This document shows positions 6,157 through 14,432 of a stretch of 28,614 nucleotides of DNA, one piece after another. This DNA is from a bacterium. Its GTDB lineage: Bacteria; Vulcanimicrobiota; Xenobia; Xenobiales; Xenobiaceae. The stretch is from contig JALHDH010000028.1 in assembly GCA_022839105.1 (NCBI GenBank), forward strand, positions 1 through 28,614. The letters are read 5' to 3'. The translations under genes and the position numbers were made by a program. Within the stretch, counting starts at the first letter, position 1; each line of letters starts with the position of its first letter. Under the pieces are notes generated by a model that made no database searches, had not been told where the DNA came from, and saw only the letters and a program-made list of their open reading frames with translations.

Positions 6157-8517
6157 TCAGGTTGAGGTCACATGGGTCAGCCGGGTCACCTCGAGGATCC
6201 CCTTGACCTTGCGGATCTTCTTCATGAGATCCTCGAGCTGCTTGCGGTGCAGGATCTCGATCCCCAGCTTCATGCAGGCTCGATCCCTGCGGGCATAGGC
6301 CCGACACGAACGGGCGGGGACCCGGGCTTCGTTGATCACCGACATGACCTCGGAAAGCAGCCCGTTGCGGTCCAATGCGGTCACTTCCAGCTCGACCAGG
6401 TAGTGCCCCTTCTCCTCCGGGCCAGGCTCGGTCCATTCGACCTCGGCGGTGCGCTCCGGGTGGGACACCGAAAGAGAACGCATGTTTGGACAGTCGGCGC
6501 GATGCACCGAGACCCCCTTGCCCAGGGTGATGAAGCCGAGGATCCGGTCTCCGGGCACGGGAGCGCAGCACTTCGAGAGGCGGACCAGGATATTGTCCAT
6601 CCCTCGGACCAGGACCTCCCGCCCGGGGCCGCTTCGCCTCCTGGTCTTGCGGGGGACCGGCAGGAGCTCCTGGGAGACCGGATCCGGCAGGAGGTTCTGG
6701 ATCCGTGAGAGGATCTGGGCCAGGGTCGTCTCTCCGTAGCCCAGCGAGGCCAGGAGATCGTCCACCGTGACGAAGTTCAGCTTCTCGGCCACCTGCGCCA
6801 TCAGGTTCTCATCGGCCAGGAAATTCTCGTTGCGATTCCGCGAGAGCTCGCGGCGGACCAGATCCTTGCCGCGGGCGACGTTCTCGTCGCGCCTCTCCTT
6901 CTTGAACCAGGCCCGGATCTTGGCCTTGGCCTGGGAGCTCTGGCACAGGCGCAACCAGTCCAGCGAGGGGGTGCCGCTCTTGGAAGTCTGGATTTCGACG
7001 ATGTCGGCATTCTTCAGCGCATGGTCCAAGGGGACCATGCGCCCGTTCACCCGGGCCCCCACGCAGCGATGGCCGACCTCGGTGTGGATCCGATAGGCGA
7101 AATCCACCGGGGTCGAGTCGCGGGGCAGGTCGATCACGTCCCCGCGCGGGGTAAAGACGAAGACCTCATTGGCCAGGAGATCGACCTTGAGGTGCTCGAT
7201 GTATTCCTGGGCATCCCGCGAATCGGCCTGCCAGTCGAGGATGGCGCGGATCCACGGATAGACCTCCCGGAAGAGCTGTGATTCCGAGCCCCCCGCAGCG
7301 GCCCGGCGTCCCTCCTTGTAGGCCCAGTGGGCGGCGATGCCGGCCTCGTTGACCTTGTGCATCTCCCAGGTGCGGATCTGGATCTCGATGGGCTGGTCCC
7401 CGGGCCCGTAGACCGTGGTGTGCAGCGACCGGTAATTGTTGGATTTGGGCTTGGCGATATAGTCCTTGATGCGGTCGTTGAGGGGGATCCACAAGGCGTG
7501 CACGGCCCCCAGGGCGCTATAGCACTCCTCGACGCTGTGCACGATGACCCGGACGGCCAGAAGATCGTAGATCTCGTCGATCGAGCGCCCGGTGCGCTGC
7601 ATCTTGCGGTAGATGCTGTACAGGTGCTTGGGGCGCCACTCGATGCGGGCGTCGATTCCCAGGTTCAACAGCTTCTGGCGGATGGCGTCGACGGCCTCGA
7701 TGGCGGTCTGTTGACGGCGGGACTGGTTCTCCTGGACCTCGAGCTCGAGCTCTTCGTGCTCGTAGGGGAGGGTATAGCGGAACGAGAGGTCCTCCAGTTC
7801 GCTCTTGAACTCCCACACGCCCAGACGCGAGGCGATGGGGGCGAAGATCTCCAGCGTCTCCTGGGCGATCCGGGCCTTCTTGTCGGCGCGCAGGGCCCCC
7901 AAGGTCCGCATGTTGTGCAGTCGATCCGCAAGCTTGATCAGGATCACCCGCAGATCGCGAGCCATGGCCAGGAAGATCTTGCGCAGGTTCTCAGCCTGGG
8001 CCGCCTTCTTCGAGAGGGGCTGGGGAGCATCCCGGGTCTGCCGGGACGAGATCGAGGTCAGCTTGGTGACCCCGTCCACCAGCATGGCCACCTCCTCCCC
8101 GAAATCCTCGCGCAGCTCCTCCAGCGTGACCCCGGTGTCCTCCACGACATCGTGCAGGAGGGCCGCCGCCAGGGTGGGGGCGTCCAGCCGGTAGGCGGAC
8201 AGGATGTGGGCCACCTCGACCGGGTGCAGGATATAGGGCTCTCCGGAGGAGCGGAACTGGCCTTCGTGACGCTCCAGGGCCACCTCGAAGGCCCTCTGGA
8301 CGATCTGGCGATCCGGAGGGTCCAGGTGCAGGGAGGCCTGGCTGATCAGGGTTTGAAGGTCCGGCATCCGGGGCGCCTGGGAGGCCGGCGGTGGAGGGGC
8401 GGAGGAAGCGGGGAGCTCGACCGGACCGGTGGAGTTGGATTGAGGCTCGAAATCCGCCCCCTCAAGGGGCGGAGATTCGTCTTCGATGGCCTCTCTGCGT
8501 CCTTCCTCTTGAAACAC
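6157..8517 (-). CDS. rsh: Bifunctional (p)ppGpp synthetase/hydrolase, RelA/SpoT family
   Basis: Long Rel proteins make and degrade the stringent-response alarmones pppGpp and ppGpp. Domains in order: a Pro-rich N-terminal extension (1-50); the HD hydrolase with 'LLHDVVEDT' (H122-D123) and 'KLADRLHNMRTL'; the synthetase with 'SNNYRSLHTTVYGP' and 'IEIQIRTWEMH'; TGS from 'EVFVFTPRGD' (about 447-510); a Cys-containing region 'CCAPVPGDRI' (about 650); and a C-terminal ACT domain (about 705-786). The intact HD site and synthetase motifs suggest both activities. The start is GTG at 8517, 22 bases or so after the predicted transcription start. M51 ('MPDLQTL') is an alternative that would give the usual N-terminus. 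It leads a unit with dtd and the receiver gene. Confidence 0.95.
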   Translation of the reverse strand: MFQEEGRREAIEDESPPLEGADFEPQSNSTGPVELPASSAPPPPASQAPRMPDLQTLISQASLHLDPPDRQIVQRAFEVALERHEGQFRSSGEPYILHPVEVAHILSAYRLDAPTLAAALLHDVVEDTGVTLEELREDFGEEVAMLVDGVTKLTSISSRQTRDAPQPLSKKAAQAENLRKIFLAMARDLRVILIKLADRLHNMRTLGALRADKKARIAQETLEIFAPIASRLGVWEFKSELEDLSFRYTLPYEHEELELEVQENQSRRQQTAIEAVDAIRQKLLNLGIDARIEWRPKHLYSIYRKMQRTGRSIDEIYDLLAVRVIVHSVEECYSALGAVHALWIPLNDRIKDYIAKPKSNNYRSLHTTVYGPGDQPIEIQIRTWEMHKVNEAGIAAHWAYKEGRRAAAGGSESQLFREVYPWIRAILDWQADSRDAQEYIEHLKVDLLANEVFVFTPRGDVIDLPRDSTPVDFAYRIHTEVGHRCVGARVNGRMVPLDHALKNADIVEIQTSKSGTPSLDWLRLCQSSQAKAKIRAWFKKERRDENVARGKDLVRRELSRNRNENFLADENLMAQVAEKLNFVTVDDLLASLGYGETTLAQILSRIQNLLPDPVSQELLPVPRKTRRRSGPGREVLVRGMDNILVRLSKCCAPVPGDRILGFITLGKGVSVHRADCPNMRSLSVSHPERTAEVEWTEPGPEEKGHYLVELEVTALDRNGLLSEVMSVINEARVPARSCRAYARRDRACMKLGIEILHRKQLEDLMKKIRKVKGILEVTRLTHVTST

Positions 8518-8546
8518 TCTGCCTCGCTGGCCCTGTTGGGAAGACC

Positions 8547-8575
8547 ATTATATCTCGGGCAGGCGAACCTGCCAA
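8547..8575 (-). promoter_or_regulatory. Sigma-70 promoter of rsh with palindrome in the spacer
   Basis: On the minus strand TTGGCA (8575-8570) and a perfect TATAAT (8552-8547) are 17 bases apart, placing the transcription start about 20 bases before the rsh GTG. The spacer and part of the -35 box form a perfect inverted repeat GGCAGG-CGAA-CCTGCC (8558-8573), a candidate operator. Confidence 0.7.
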
Positions 8576-8663
8576 CAGAACATTCAAGCCATCCGGGACG
8601 CGGAATCCGGAATCCCCTTCCCCGGGATCGGCCGCCTTGTGGCCAGGGGGCCTCCAAGCCGCC

Positions 8664-10016
8664 TCAAGCCTTCTCGCCGGGGAAGGCCTGGACCATCCCC
8701 CCTCCCGAGAGCATCGGCCGGATCGCCAGGACGAGCGCCAGCACCCCCAGCAACTGGAGACCCACCGTGGTCAGGGCGGTGCCCACCATCCCGAACTGGA
8801 CCGCGGTGACCGGATAGGCCAGAAGCCCCAGCACCACCTGGGCGGCCGCAATCCGACCCAGGACCCCGGGTCTGCCCAGGGCCAGCATCACCATCGCCAG
8901 GGTGGTGGAGGGAATCGTGAAGAGCGTCGCGACCACCAGGGTCTGGAAGGTCCGCACGACCACGGGCGCGGTGAAGGCCGGTCCGAAGAGGGCCAGCAGG
9001 GCTCCGGCCAGCCAGAGCCAGATCGCGGCCACCCCCGCCAGGATCGCGAAATAGACCGCGAAGCGTCGCAGCACCGACTTCATGGCCTCGCGGGTCTTGA
9101 CCAGGTTCACCTTGGGCAGGAGGACCATCCCCAGGGACTCGCTGACCACCAGGATGGCATAGGCCAGCCCCTTGGCCGCCTCGTACTGACCCACCTGGCT
9201 GAGCTCGCCGTAGCGGGCCAAGGCCAGGGAATCCAGGACCAGGAGCGCCATCGTGCAGGTCCGGAAGAAGAAGACACCCGGTGCGAAGGCCACCAGGCGC
9301 TCCAGGCTGGCCAGCAGTCGACCGGGCCGGGGGCGCAGACTGGACTTCAAGAGCCACGAGCCGAGCAGGACGGCCAGCAAGGGGGCCAGGAAGTACAGCC
9401 ACAGGAAGCGGTCCATGCTCAGGTAGCGCCCCTCCATGCCCAGCCAAAGGCCCAGGAAGCTGGCCAGCCGGGCTCCCTCCATCAGGACCCGCAAAAGCGC
9501 GCTGCCGCGGAAGCGCTGGCTGGACTGGAGGCTTCCCTCCACGCCGTCCCACAGCCCCCACAGCAGGAAGCCCACCGCCGTGATCTGCAGGTAGGGAGCG
9601 ACCTGGGGCTTTCGGAACAGAGCCTCGGCGGCCCACGGAGCCAGGAACCACCCCGCCGTCATGACCACGGTCCCCGTGACCAGCTTCAGGAGCAACCCGG
9701 CCGAGACGTAGCCTTGGGCCTGCTCGGGATCCGCAGCCCGCGTCCGGGAGGCCAGGGTGATCAGGCTGTGGCGGATTCCCAGATCGGCCAGCGTGGTGAT
9801 CGCGGTCAGCGCGGCGTAGCACATCCCGAAGATGCCCAGGGCGATGTCGCCCAGACCCCGGCCGATCAGGACCTTCAGGATGAAGCCGGCCCCGGTGGCG
9901 AAGGCGGCTCCTCCGAAGATCAAGCCGAAATCCAGCAAGGACTGCCGGGTGGGCAGCCTGAAGCCCGGCCGGGCCGGCTCTCCGGCCTTCGCCGGGGGGG
10001 ACTGGACCTGGATCAT
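8664..10016 (-). CDS. Polysaccharide flippase-like membrane protein (MOP superfamily)
   Basis: This 450-residue protein has about 12-14 hydrophobic helices. Its opening arrangement is typical of Wzx/RfbX-type flippases that move lipid-linked sugars across the inner membrane: 'DFGLIFGGAAFATGAGFILK' (about residues 29-48), then 'GRGLGDIALGIFGM' and 'LADLGIRHSLITLASR'. A ~25-residue cytoplasmic Pro-rich lead precedes the first helix. The substrate cannot be told: no glycosyltransferases are adjacent. The ATG at 10016 has AGGAAG about 14 bases upstream. It is divergent from the lysine cluster and ends 146 bases before the rsh start. Confidence 0.8.
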   Translation of the reverse strand: MIQVQSPPAKAGEPARPGFRLPTRQSLLDFGLIFGGAAFATGAGFILKVLIGRGLGDIALGIFGMCYAALTAITTLADLGIRHSLITLASRTRAADPEQAQGYVSAGLLLKLVTGTVVMTAGWFLAPWAAEALFRKPQVAPYLQITAVGFLLWGLWDGVEGSLQSSQRFRGSALLRVLMEGARLASFLGLWLGMEGRYLSMDRFLWLYFLAPLLAVLLGSWLLKSSLRPRPGRLLASLERLVAFAPGVFFFRTCTMALLVLDSLALARYGELSQVGQYEAAKGLAYAILVVSESLGMVLLPKVNLVKTREAMKSVLRRFAVYFAILAGVAAIWLWLAGALLALFGPAFTAPVVVRTFQTLVVATLFTIPSTTLAMVMLALGRPGVLGRIAAAQVVLGLLAYPVTAVQFGMVGTALTTVGLQLLGVLALVLAIRPMLSGGGMVQAFPGEKA

Positions 10017-10303
10017 GTCAGTCGGTTCGCTTCCTGGTTCCCGCAGCCTTTTGCGTCATTCCCCCAGTATCCCGCCCGGCCTCCAGGGGGTCAGGGGCCG
10101 CGCTGTAAACAAGCTGACAGGGGACATCAAGCGCCCGGAGGCGGGGCTGGCGATGGGGCTCCCCTGCCGCTCCAGGCGGCCGGCAAGTCCCGCCTCCGCG
10201 GCTCCTTCAAGCGCCCCGGAGGACGGCAGGATCTTCCCCGACGGACAAGAACGAGCGCCCGAAATGGCCGGATTTTCCCGGCCCCGAGGAGGTAGATTCC
10301 ACA
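10017..10303. promoter_or_regulatory. Divergent intergenic region upstream of the lysine cluster
   Basis: This 287-base gap must hold the start signals for both the flippase gene (-) and kdd (+), but no convincing -35/-10 pair is visible by eye. It contains a near-direct repeat, TCAAGCGCCCGGAGG at 10127-10141 and TCAAGCGCCCCGGAGG at 10207-10222. A 6-bp hairpin (GGCCGG-ATTTTC-CCGGCC, 10266-10283) lies two bases before the kdd ribosome binding site GAGGAGGT. Confidence 0.4.
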
Positions 10304-11341
10304 ATGGCCACGGCCTGCAAGTACGGGTCCCACCGGGTAGTGGAGCCCGCGGGCGTTCTCCCCCAACCCGCCACCAAGCTCAACAACGACTTCTCGGTGG
10401 TCCACGACAACGAGATCCTCGTCGACGTGATCGCCTTGAACATCGACTCGGCCAGCTTCACCCAGATCGAGGAGGAGGCCGGCCACGACGTCGAGAGGAT
10501 CCAGGCCCGGATCCTGGAGATCGTCGGCCAGCGCGGCAAGATGCAGAACCCGGTGACCGGCTCGGGCGGCATGTTCATCGGCAAGATCGCCAAGGTGGGC
10601 AGCGCCCTCCAGGGCCGGGGCCTCAAGCCCGGTGACCGGATCGCCTCCCTGGTCTCGCTCTCGCTGACCCCCCTGCGCATCGACCGCATCCTGGCGATCC
10701 ACCCCGAACTCGACCGCGTCGACATCGAGGGCCAGGCCATCCTCTTCGAGTCCGGCGTGTACGCCCGCCTTCCCGAGGACATGGATGAGAAGCTCGCCCT
10801 GGCCGCCCTGGACGTGGCCGGCGCGCCGGCCCAGGCGGCCCGCATGGTCAAGCCCGGCGACTCGGTGCTGATCCTGGGCGCCAACGGCAAGTCCGGCATG
10901 CTGGTGGCCTACGAGGCGATGAAGCGCGTCGGCCCCACCGGCCGCGTGGTCGGCAACGTCCGCAAGGAGGCCGACGCGAAGATGCTGCTGGAGATGGGCC
11001 TGGTCCACGAGGCCACCCGCTCGGACGCGACCAACGTGCTGGATTTCCTGGGCAAGGTCCTGGAAGCCAACCACGGCCGGGAATACGACGTGGTGATCAA
11101 CTGCGTCAACGTCCCCAACACCGAGATGGCCAGCATCCTTCCCGCCCGGGAAGGCGGCCTGGTCTACTTCTTCTCGATGGCCACCAGCTTCACCAAGGCT
11201 GCCCTGGGAGCCGAGGGCGTCGGCAAGGACGTCACCATGATCGTGGGCAACGGCTATGCCAGGGACCACGCCGAGATCACCCTCTGGGAGCTGCGCGAGA
11301 ACCCGCGGCTCCGCAAGTTCTTTGAGGAGCGCTATGTCTGA
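10304..11341 (+). CDS. kdd: L-erythro-3,5-diaminohexanoate dehydrogenase
   Basis: In the B12 lysine fermentation pathway this enzyme oxidatively deaminates 3,5-diaminohexanoate to 5-amino-3-oxohexanoate with NAD+. The 345-residue protein begins 'MATACKYGSHRVVEPAGVLPQ', as known Kdd proteins do. It carries a Rossmann dinucleotide site 'SVLILGANGKSGML' (around residue 190) and ends 'ENPRLRKFFEERYV'. The ATG at 10304 has GAGGAGGT 10 bases upstream. It opens the cluster, and its last 8 bases overlap the start of the aminotransferase gene. Assignment rests on the family pattern and on the adjacent kce, kamD and kamE genes. Confidence 0.92.
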   Translation: MATACKYGSHRVVEPAGVLPQPATKLNNDFSVVHDNEILVDVIALNIDSASFTQIEEEAGHDVERIQARILEIVGQRGKMQNPVTGSGGMFIGKIAKVGSALQGRGLKPGDRIASLVSLSLTPLRIDRILAIHPELDRVDIEGQAILFESGVYARLPEDMDEKLALAALDVAGAPAQAARMVKPGDSVLILGANGKSGMLVAYEAMKRVGPTGRVVGNVRKEADAKMLLEMGLVHEATRSDATNVLDFLGKVLEANHGREYDVVINCVNVPNTEMASILPAREGGLVYFFSMATSFTKAALGAEGVGKDVTMIVGNGYARDHAEITLWELRENPRLRKFFEERYV

Positions 11342-12602
11342 GAAGATCACCACCCAGATGCCCCAGTTGAACCTGACCCGGTCCATGGCCATGTACGAGG
11401 AGGCCAAGAGGCTGACTCCCGGCGGGATGATGGGCATCCGCCGTCCCTACAACTTCGTGGTCGGGGAGTACCCGATCTTCATCGACCGCGGCCAAGGCGG
11501 CCACATCGTGGACGTCGACGGCAACGACTATATCGACATGCTCTGCGCCTACGGGCCGATCATCCTGGGCTACAACGAGCCCGAGATCAACGACGCCGTC
11601 AAGGCCCAGATGGAGAAGGGCTTCTGCTTCTCGCTGGTGCAGCCCGTCCAGAACCAGCTCCAACAGCGCCTGACCGAGCTGATCCCGTCGGCTGAGATGG
11701 TGATCCTGGTCAAGACCGGCTCGGATGCCACCTCGGTGGCCGTCCGCATCGCCCGCGGCGCCACCGACCGCGACGTGATCCTGCGCTGCGGCTACCACGG
11801 TTGGCATGACTGGGCCGTGGAGAACCGCGGCGGGGTGCCCCAGGCCATCCAGGATCTGACGGTCGAATTCGAGTACGGCGACCTGGCCGATCTGGAAGCC
11901 AAGCTTCAGGCCAACAAGGACCGCGTGGCGGGCATCATCCTCACCCCCGTCGGCCACCCCCTGGCCGCGCCGGTCATGGCGCCTCCGGAGGGTTATCTGG
12001 AAGGAGTGCGGGCCCTGGCCGACCGCTACGGGGCCGTCCTGATCTTCGACGAGATCCGCACGGGCTTCCGGGTGTCGATGGGCGGAGCCCAGAAGCGCTA
12101 TGGGGTGACTCCGGATCTGTCCACCTTTGGCAAGGCCATGGCCAACGGCTACCCGATCAGCGCCGTGGTGGGCAAGGAGAAGTTCATGAAGGTCTGCGAG
12201 AGCAAGGTCTTCATCTCCAGCACCTTCTTCCCCAACTCCCTCGAGATGGTCGCGGCCATGAAGTGCCTGGACATCCTGGAGCGGGAGGGAACCCTGGACC
12301 GGATCTGGGAGCGGGGAACCCGCTTCCTGGAAGAGCTCGAGCGCCTGGTGGCGGAATCGGGCGTGCCGGCCACGGTCTCGGGGATCCCCCCGATGCCCTT
12401 CCTGACCTTTGATCGGGTGGACTCCCACTACAAGGCCCGTCGCGAGCGCTTCTACACCGAGACCATCCGCCGCGGGCTCTTCATCCAGCCCTACCACCAC
12501 TGGTACATTTGCGGCCGCCACACCGACGAGGATCTGGCCCGCGCCCTGCAGGCCATCCGCGAGGCCCTGGCCATCGTGGCCGCCACCTTCCCGACGGCCT
12601 GA
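11334..12602 (+). CDS. kat: Class III aminotransferase, probable 3-aminobutyryl-CoA beta-transaminase
   Basis: This 422-residue PLP enzyme resembles the glutamate-1-semialdehyde aminomutase branch of class III aminotransferases. It shows 'KTGSDATSVAVRIARG', 'GYHGWHDW', 'LIFDEIRTGFR', and PLP lysine K267 in 'STFGKAMANGYP'. A homologous class III enzyme described from Candidatus Cloacamonas converts 3-aminobutyryl-CoA and 2-oxoglutarate to acetoacetyl-CoA and glutamate, replacing the ammonia lyase Kal of other lysine fermenters. The position between kdd and kce and the absence of kal make that the likely role here; it is an inference, not proof. The ATG at 11334 overlaps the kdd stop by 8 bases. 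A haem role (HemL) is unlikely given the context. Confidence 0.8.
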   Translation: MSEKITTQMPQLNLTRSMAMYEEAKRLTPGGMMGIRRPYNFVVGEYPIFIDRGQGGHIVDVDGNDYIDMLCAYGPIILGYNEPEINDAVKAQMEKGFCFSLVQPVQNQLQQRLTELIPSAEMVILVKTGSDATSVAVRIARGATDRDVILRCGYHGWHDWAVENRGGVPQAIQDLTVEFEYGDLADLEAKLQANKDRVAGIILTPVGHPLAAPVMAPPEGYLEGVRALADRYGAVLIFDEIRTGFRVSMGGAQKRYGVTPDLSTFGKAMANGYPISAVVGKEKFMKVCESKVFISSTFFPNSLEMVAAMKCLDILEREGTLDRIWERGTRFLEELERLVAESGVPATVSGIPPMPFLTFDRVDSHYKARRERFYTETIRRGLFIQPYHHWYICGRHTDEDLARALQAIREALAIVAATFPTA

Positions 12603-12625
12603 GCCGTCCGAAGGACCGACCCTCT

Positions 12626-12686
12626 GCCGCCCCTCGCGGGGCGGCCGACCCTGCGGAGGGGAACGGCTCGAGGAGGGCCGTTCCCC
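12626..12686 (+). promoter_or_regulatory. Two tandem hairpins between kat and kce
   Basis: The first is GCCGCCCC-TCGC-GGGGCGGC (12626-12645), 8 bp with a tetraloop. The second is GGGGAACGGC / GCCGTTCCCC (12658-12667 with 12677-12686), a perfect 10-bp stem with a 9-base loop. No T tract follows, so complete termination is unlikely. They may stabilise or process the mRNA, or attenuate expression between kdd-kat and kce-kamBCDE. Confidence 0.5.
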
Positions 12687-12707
12687 CTTCCGTCCTGGAG
12701 GCACCCG

Positions 12708-13529
12708 ATGAGAAAGGTCATGATCACCTGCGCGGTCACCGGAGCCGAGACGACCCGCGAACAGAACCCCGCCCTGCCGATCACCCCGGAGGAGATCGCC
12801 CAGAGCGCCTATGAGGCCTGGGAGGCCGGCGCCTCGATCCTGCACCTGCACGTTCGCGACGAGGCCGGGCAGCCGACCCAGGACCTGGCGGTCTTCCGCA
12901 AGGCCATCGAGTTGATCCGCCGCAAGTGCGACCTGGTGATCGAGACCACCACGGGCGGCGCGGTGGGGATGACCCCGGCCGAGCGACTGCAGCCGGTCAC
13001 CCTGAAGCCGGAGATGGCCAGCCTGGACTGCGGCACGGTGAACTTCGGCGACGAGTACATCGTGAACACCCTGCCGATCATGCGCGAGTTCGCCCAGGCC
13101 ATGCGCGATCACGGCGTGCGCCCCACCCTGGAGTGCTTCGACCTGTCCCACGTCTACGCCAGCCACGTGCTGATCCGGGAAGGCCTGCTGGAGGGACCGC
13201 TCCACTACGGACTGGTGATGAACGTCCCCGGCGGCGTGAAGTACGAGGTGGACGTGCTGGATCTCTTCCTGCGCAAGCTGCCCTCCGACGCCCACTGGAC
13301 GGTCATGGGCATCGGCCGGGCCAGCCTGCCGGCGGTCTTCGGGGCCCTGGGGATGGGCGGACATATCCGGGTCGGCTTCGAGGACAACGTCTACTACTCC
13401 AAGGGAGTGCTGGCGAAATCCAACGCCGAGCTGGTCGAGCGCTGCAAGCGCCTGGTCCTGGAGGCCGGCTTCGAGGTGGCCCGTCCCGACGATGTCCGGG
13501 AGATGCTGAAACTGCGGAAGAACGGCTGA
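12708..13529 (+). CDS. kce: 3-keto-5-aminohexanoate cleavage enzyme
   Basis: Kce is a zinc-dependent BKACE-family enzyme. It converts 5-amino-3-oxohexanoate and acetyl-CoA to acetoacetate and 3-aminobutyryl-CoA. The 273-residue protein starts 'MRKVMITCAVTGAETTREQN'. It has metal ligands H46 and H48 in 'ILHLHVRDE', the 'IETTTGGAVGMTPAERLQP' substrate loop, 'SLDCGTVNFGDE', 'TLECFDLSHV', and E225 in 'RVGFEDNVYY', which corresponds to the third zinc ligand. Length and residues agree with the characterised Cloacamonas enzyme. The ATG at 12708 follows GGAGG by 7 bases. The downstream kamB start is only 10 bases past the stop. Confidence 0.95.
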   Translation: MRKVMITCAVTGAETTREQNPALPITPEEIAQSAYEAWEAGASILHLHVRDEAGQPTQDLAVFRKAIELIRRKCDLVIETTTGGAVGMTPAERLQPVTLKPEMASLDCGTVNFGDEYIVNTLPIMREFAQAMRDHGVRPTLECFDLSHVYASHVLIREGLLEGPLHYGLVMNVPGGVKYEVDVLDLFLRKLPSDAHWTVMGIGRASLPAVFGALGMGGHIRVGFEDNVYYSKGVLAKSNAELVERCKRLVLEAGFEVARPDDVREMLKLRKNG

Positions 13530-13538
13530 GGCCGCCTG

Positions 13539-14432
13539 GTGCAGGTCCTGCAGGGCGTGGCGGGAGCGCTCACGGCCATCACCGGCTTCGAGAAGGGCTC
13601 TGGGAAGACGGCCTTCCTGAGCCTGGCGCTTCCCCACGCCCGGCAGGCGGGCCCGGTGGCCCTCTTCACCATCGGGTCCGACGGGGCCGCCGGCAAACCA
13701 GGCCGCGGCCACCCGGCCCGGATCCTGGTGGAACCCGGCGACGTGGTCCTGACCACCGAGCCTCTGGCACGCTCCTCCGAGGCCCGCTTCGAGATCCTGG
13801 ACACCGTGCCCGGGAGGGTGGCCCTGGGCCGCCTGATCCTGGGCCGGGCCCGACGGGGCGGGCGCGTCACCCTGATGGGCGCCGAGCACTTCAGCGCGCT
13901 GGCCCGGGCGCTGACCCGGATCCACGCTGAAGGCTGGGCGGCCTCGGCCCTGATCGACGGGGCCGTGGCCCGGATCACCCAGATCGCGGCCCTGCCCGGC
14001 TGGCCTCCGATCGGCCCCGATTCCGCCGGGCCCGCGGGCGGCCTGCAGTTCGCCTTCACGGTGCGCGCCGACCGCGGCAACCTGGCCCGGGTGGCCGCCC
14101 GCATCCGCCTTCTGGACCGCCTGGCCGACCTGCCCCTGGACGACGGCAGCGAACCGGGGCTCTTGCGGCTGGAGGGTCCCCTGACCTCCGAGGGCCTGCG
14201 AGCCCTGCCGCGGGGCACCACGGACTTCTCGCTGGAGGACTTCACCAAGGTCTTCGTCGAGCCGCCCGAGTTCCTGCGCGTCCTGGACTCCCGGCGCGTG
14301 CTCTTCCGGCGCCGCTTCCACCTGCTCTGCTTCGCAGTGATCCTGCGCGACCTGGGCCGGGAGGCCTTCCTGGAAGCCGTGGGCCCCCGTGTCGCCCCCC
14401 GGATCCTCTTCAACCCCTACGAGGCGGCCTGA
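13539..14432 (+). CDS. kamB: KamB-like P-loop protein of the lysine aminomutase cluster
   Basis: This 297-residue protein is of the type found next to 5,6-aminomutase genes in lysine fermenters, where the KamB/KamC pair has been proposed to reactivate the B12 enzyme. A P-loop is clear near the N-terminus: 'ITGFEKGSGKTAF' with K23. It includes 'FSLEDFTKVFVEPPEFLRVL' near residue 230. No other named domain was recognised. The start is GTG at 13539, with GAGG overlapping the kce stop; a slightly different start is possible. Its stop overlaps the kamC ATG by one base (TGATG), so the two are probably translated together in fixed ratio. Function as a reactivase partner is inferred from context. Confidence 0.75.
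   Translation: MQVLQGVAGALTAITGFEKGSGKTAFLSLALPHARQAGPVALFTIGSDGAAGKPGRGHPARILVEPGDVVLTTEPLARSSEARFEILDTVPGRVALGRLILGRARRGGRVTLMGAEHFSALARALTRIHAEGWAASALIDGAVARITQIAALPGWPPIGPDSAGPAGGLQFAFTVRADRGNLARVAARIRLLDRLADLPLDDGSEPGLLRLEGPLTSEGLRALPRGTTDFSLEDFTKVFVEPPEFLRVLDSRRVLFRRRFHLLCFAVILRDLGREAFLEAVGPRVAPRILFNPYEAA

Noticed and set aside
11334..12602. Glutamate-1-semialdehyde 2,1-aminomutase (HemL)
   Set aside because: Similarity to the class III GSA branch is real, but no haem genes are near, and the position between kdd and kce fits the 3-aminobutyryl-CoA transaminase.
11277..14321. 1014-codon minus-strand frame across kat, kce and kamB
   Set aside because: It lies opposite three well-supported genes and reads as low-complexity antisense protein. 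High GC makes such open frames common.
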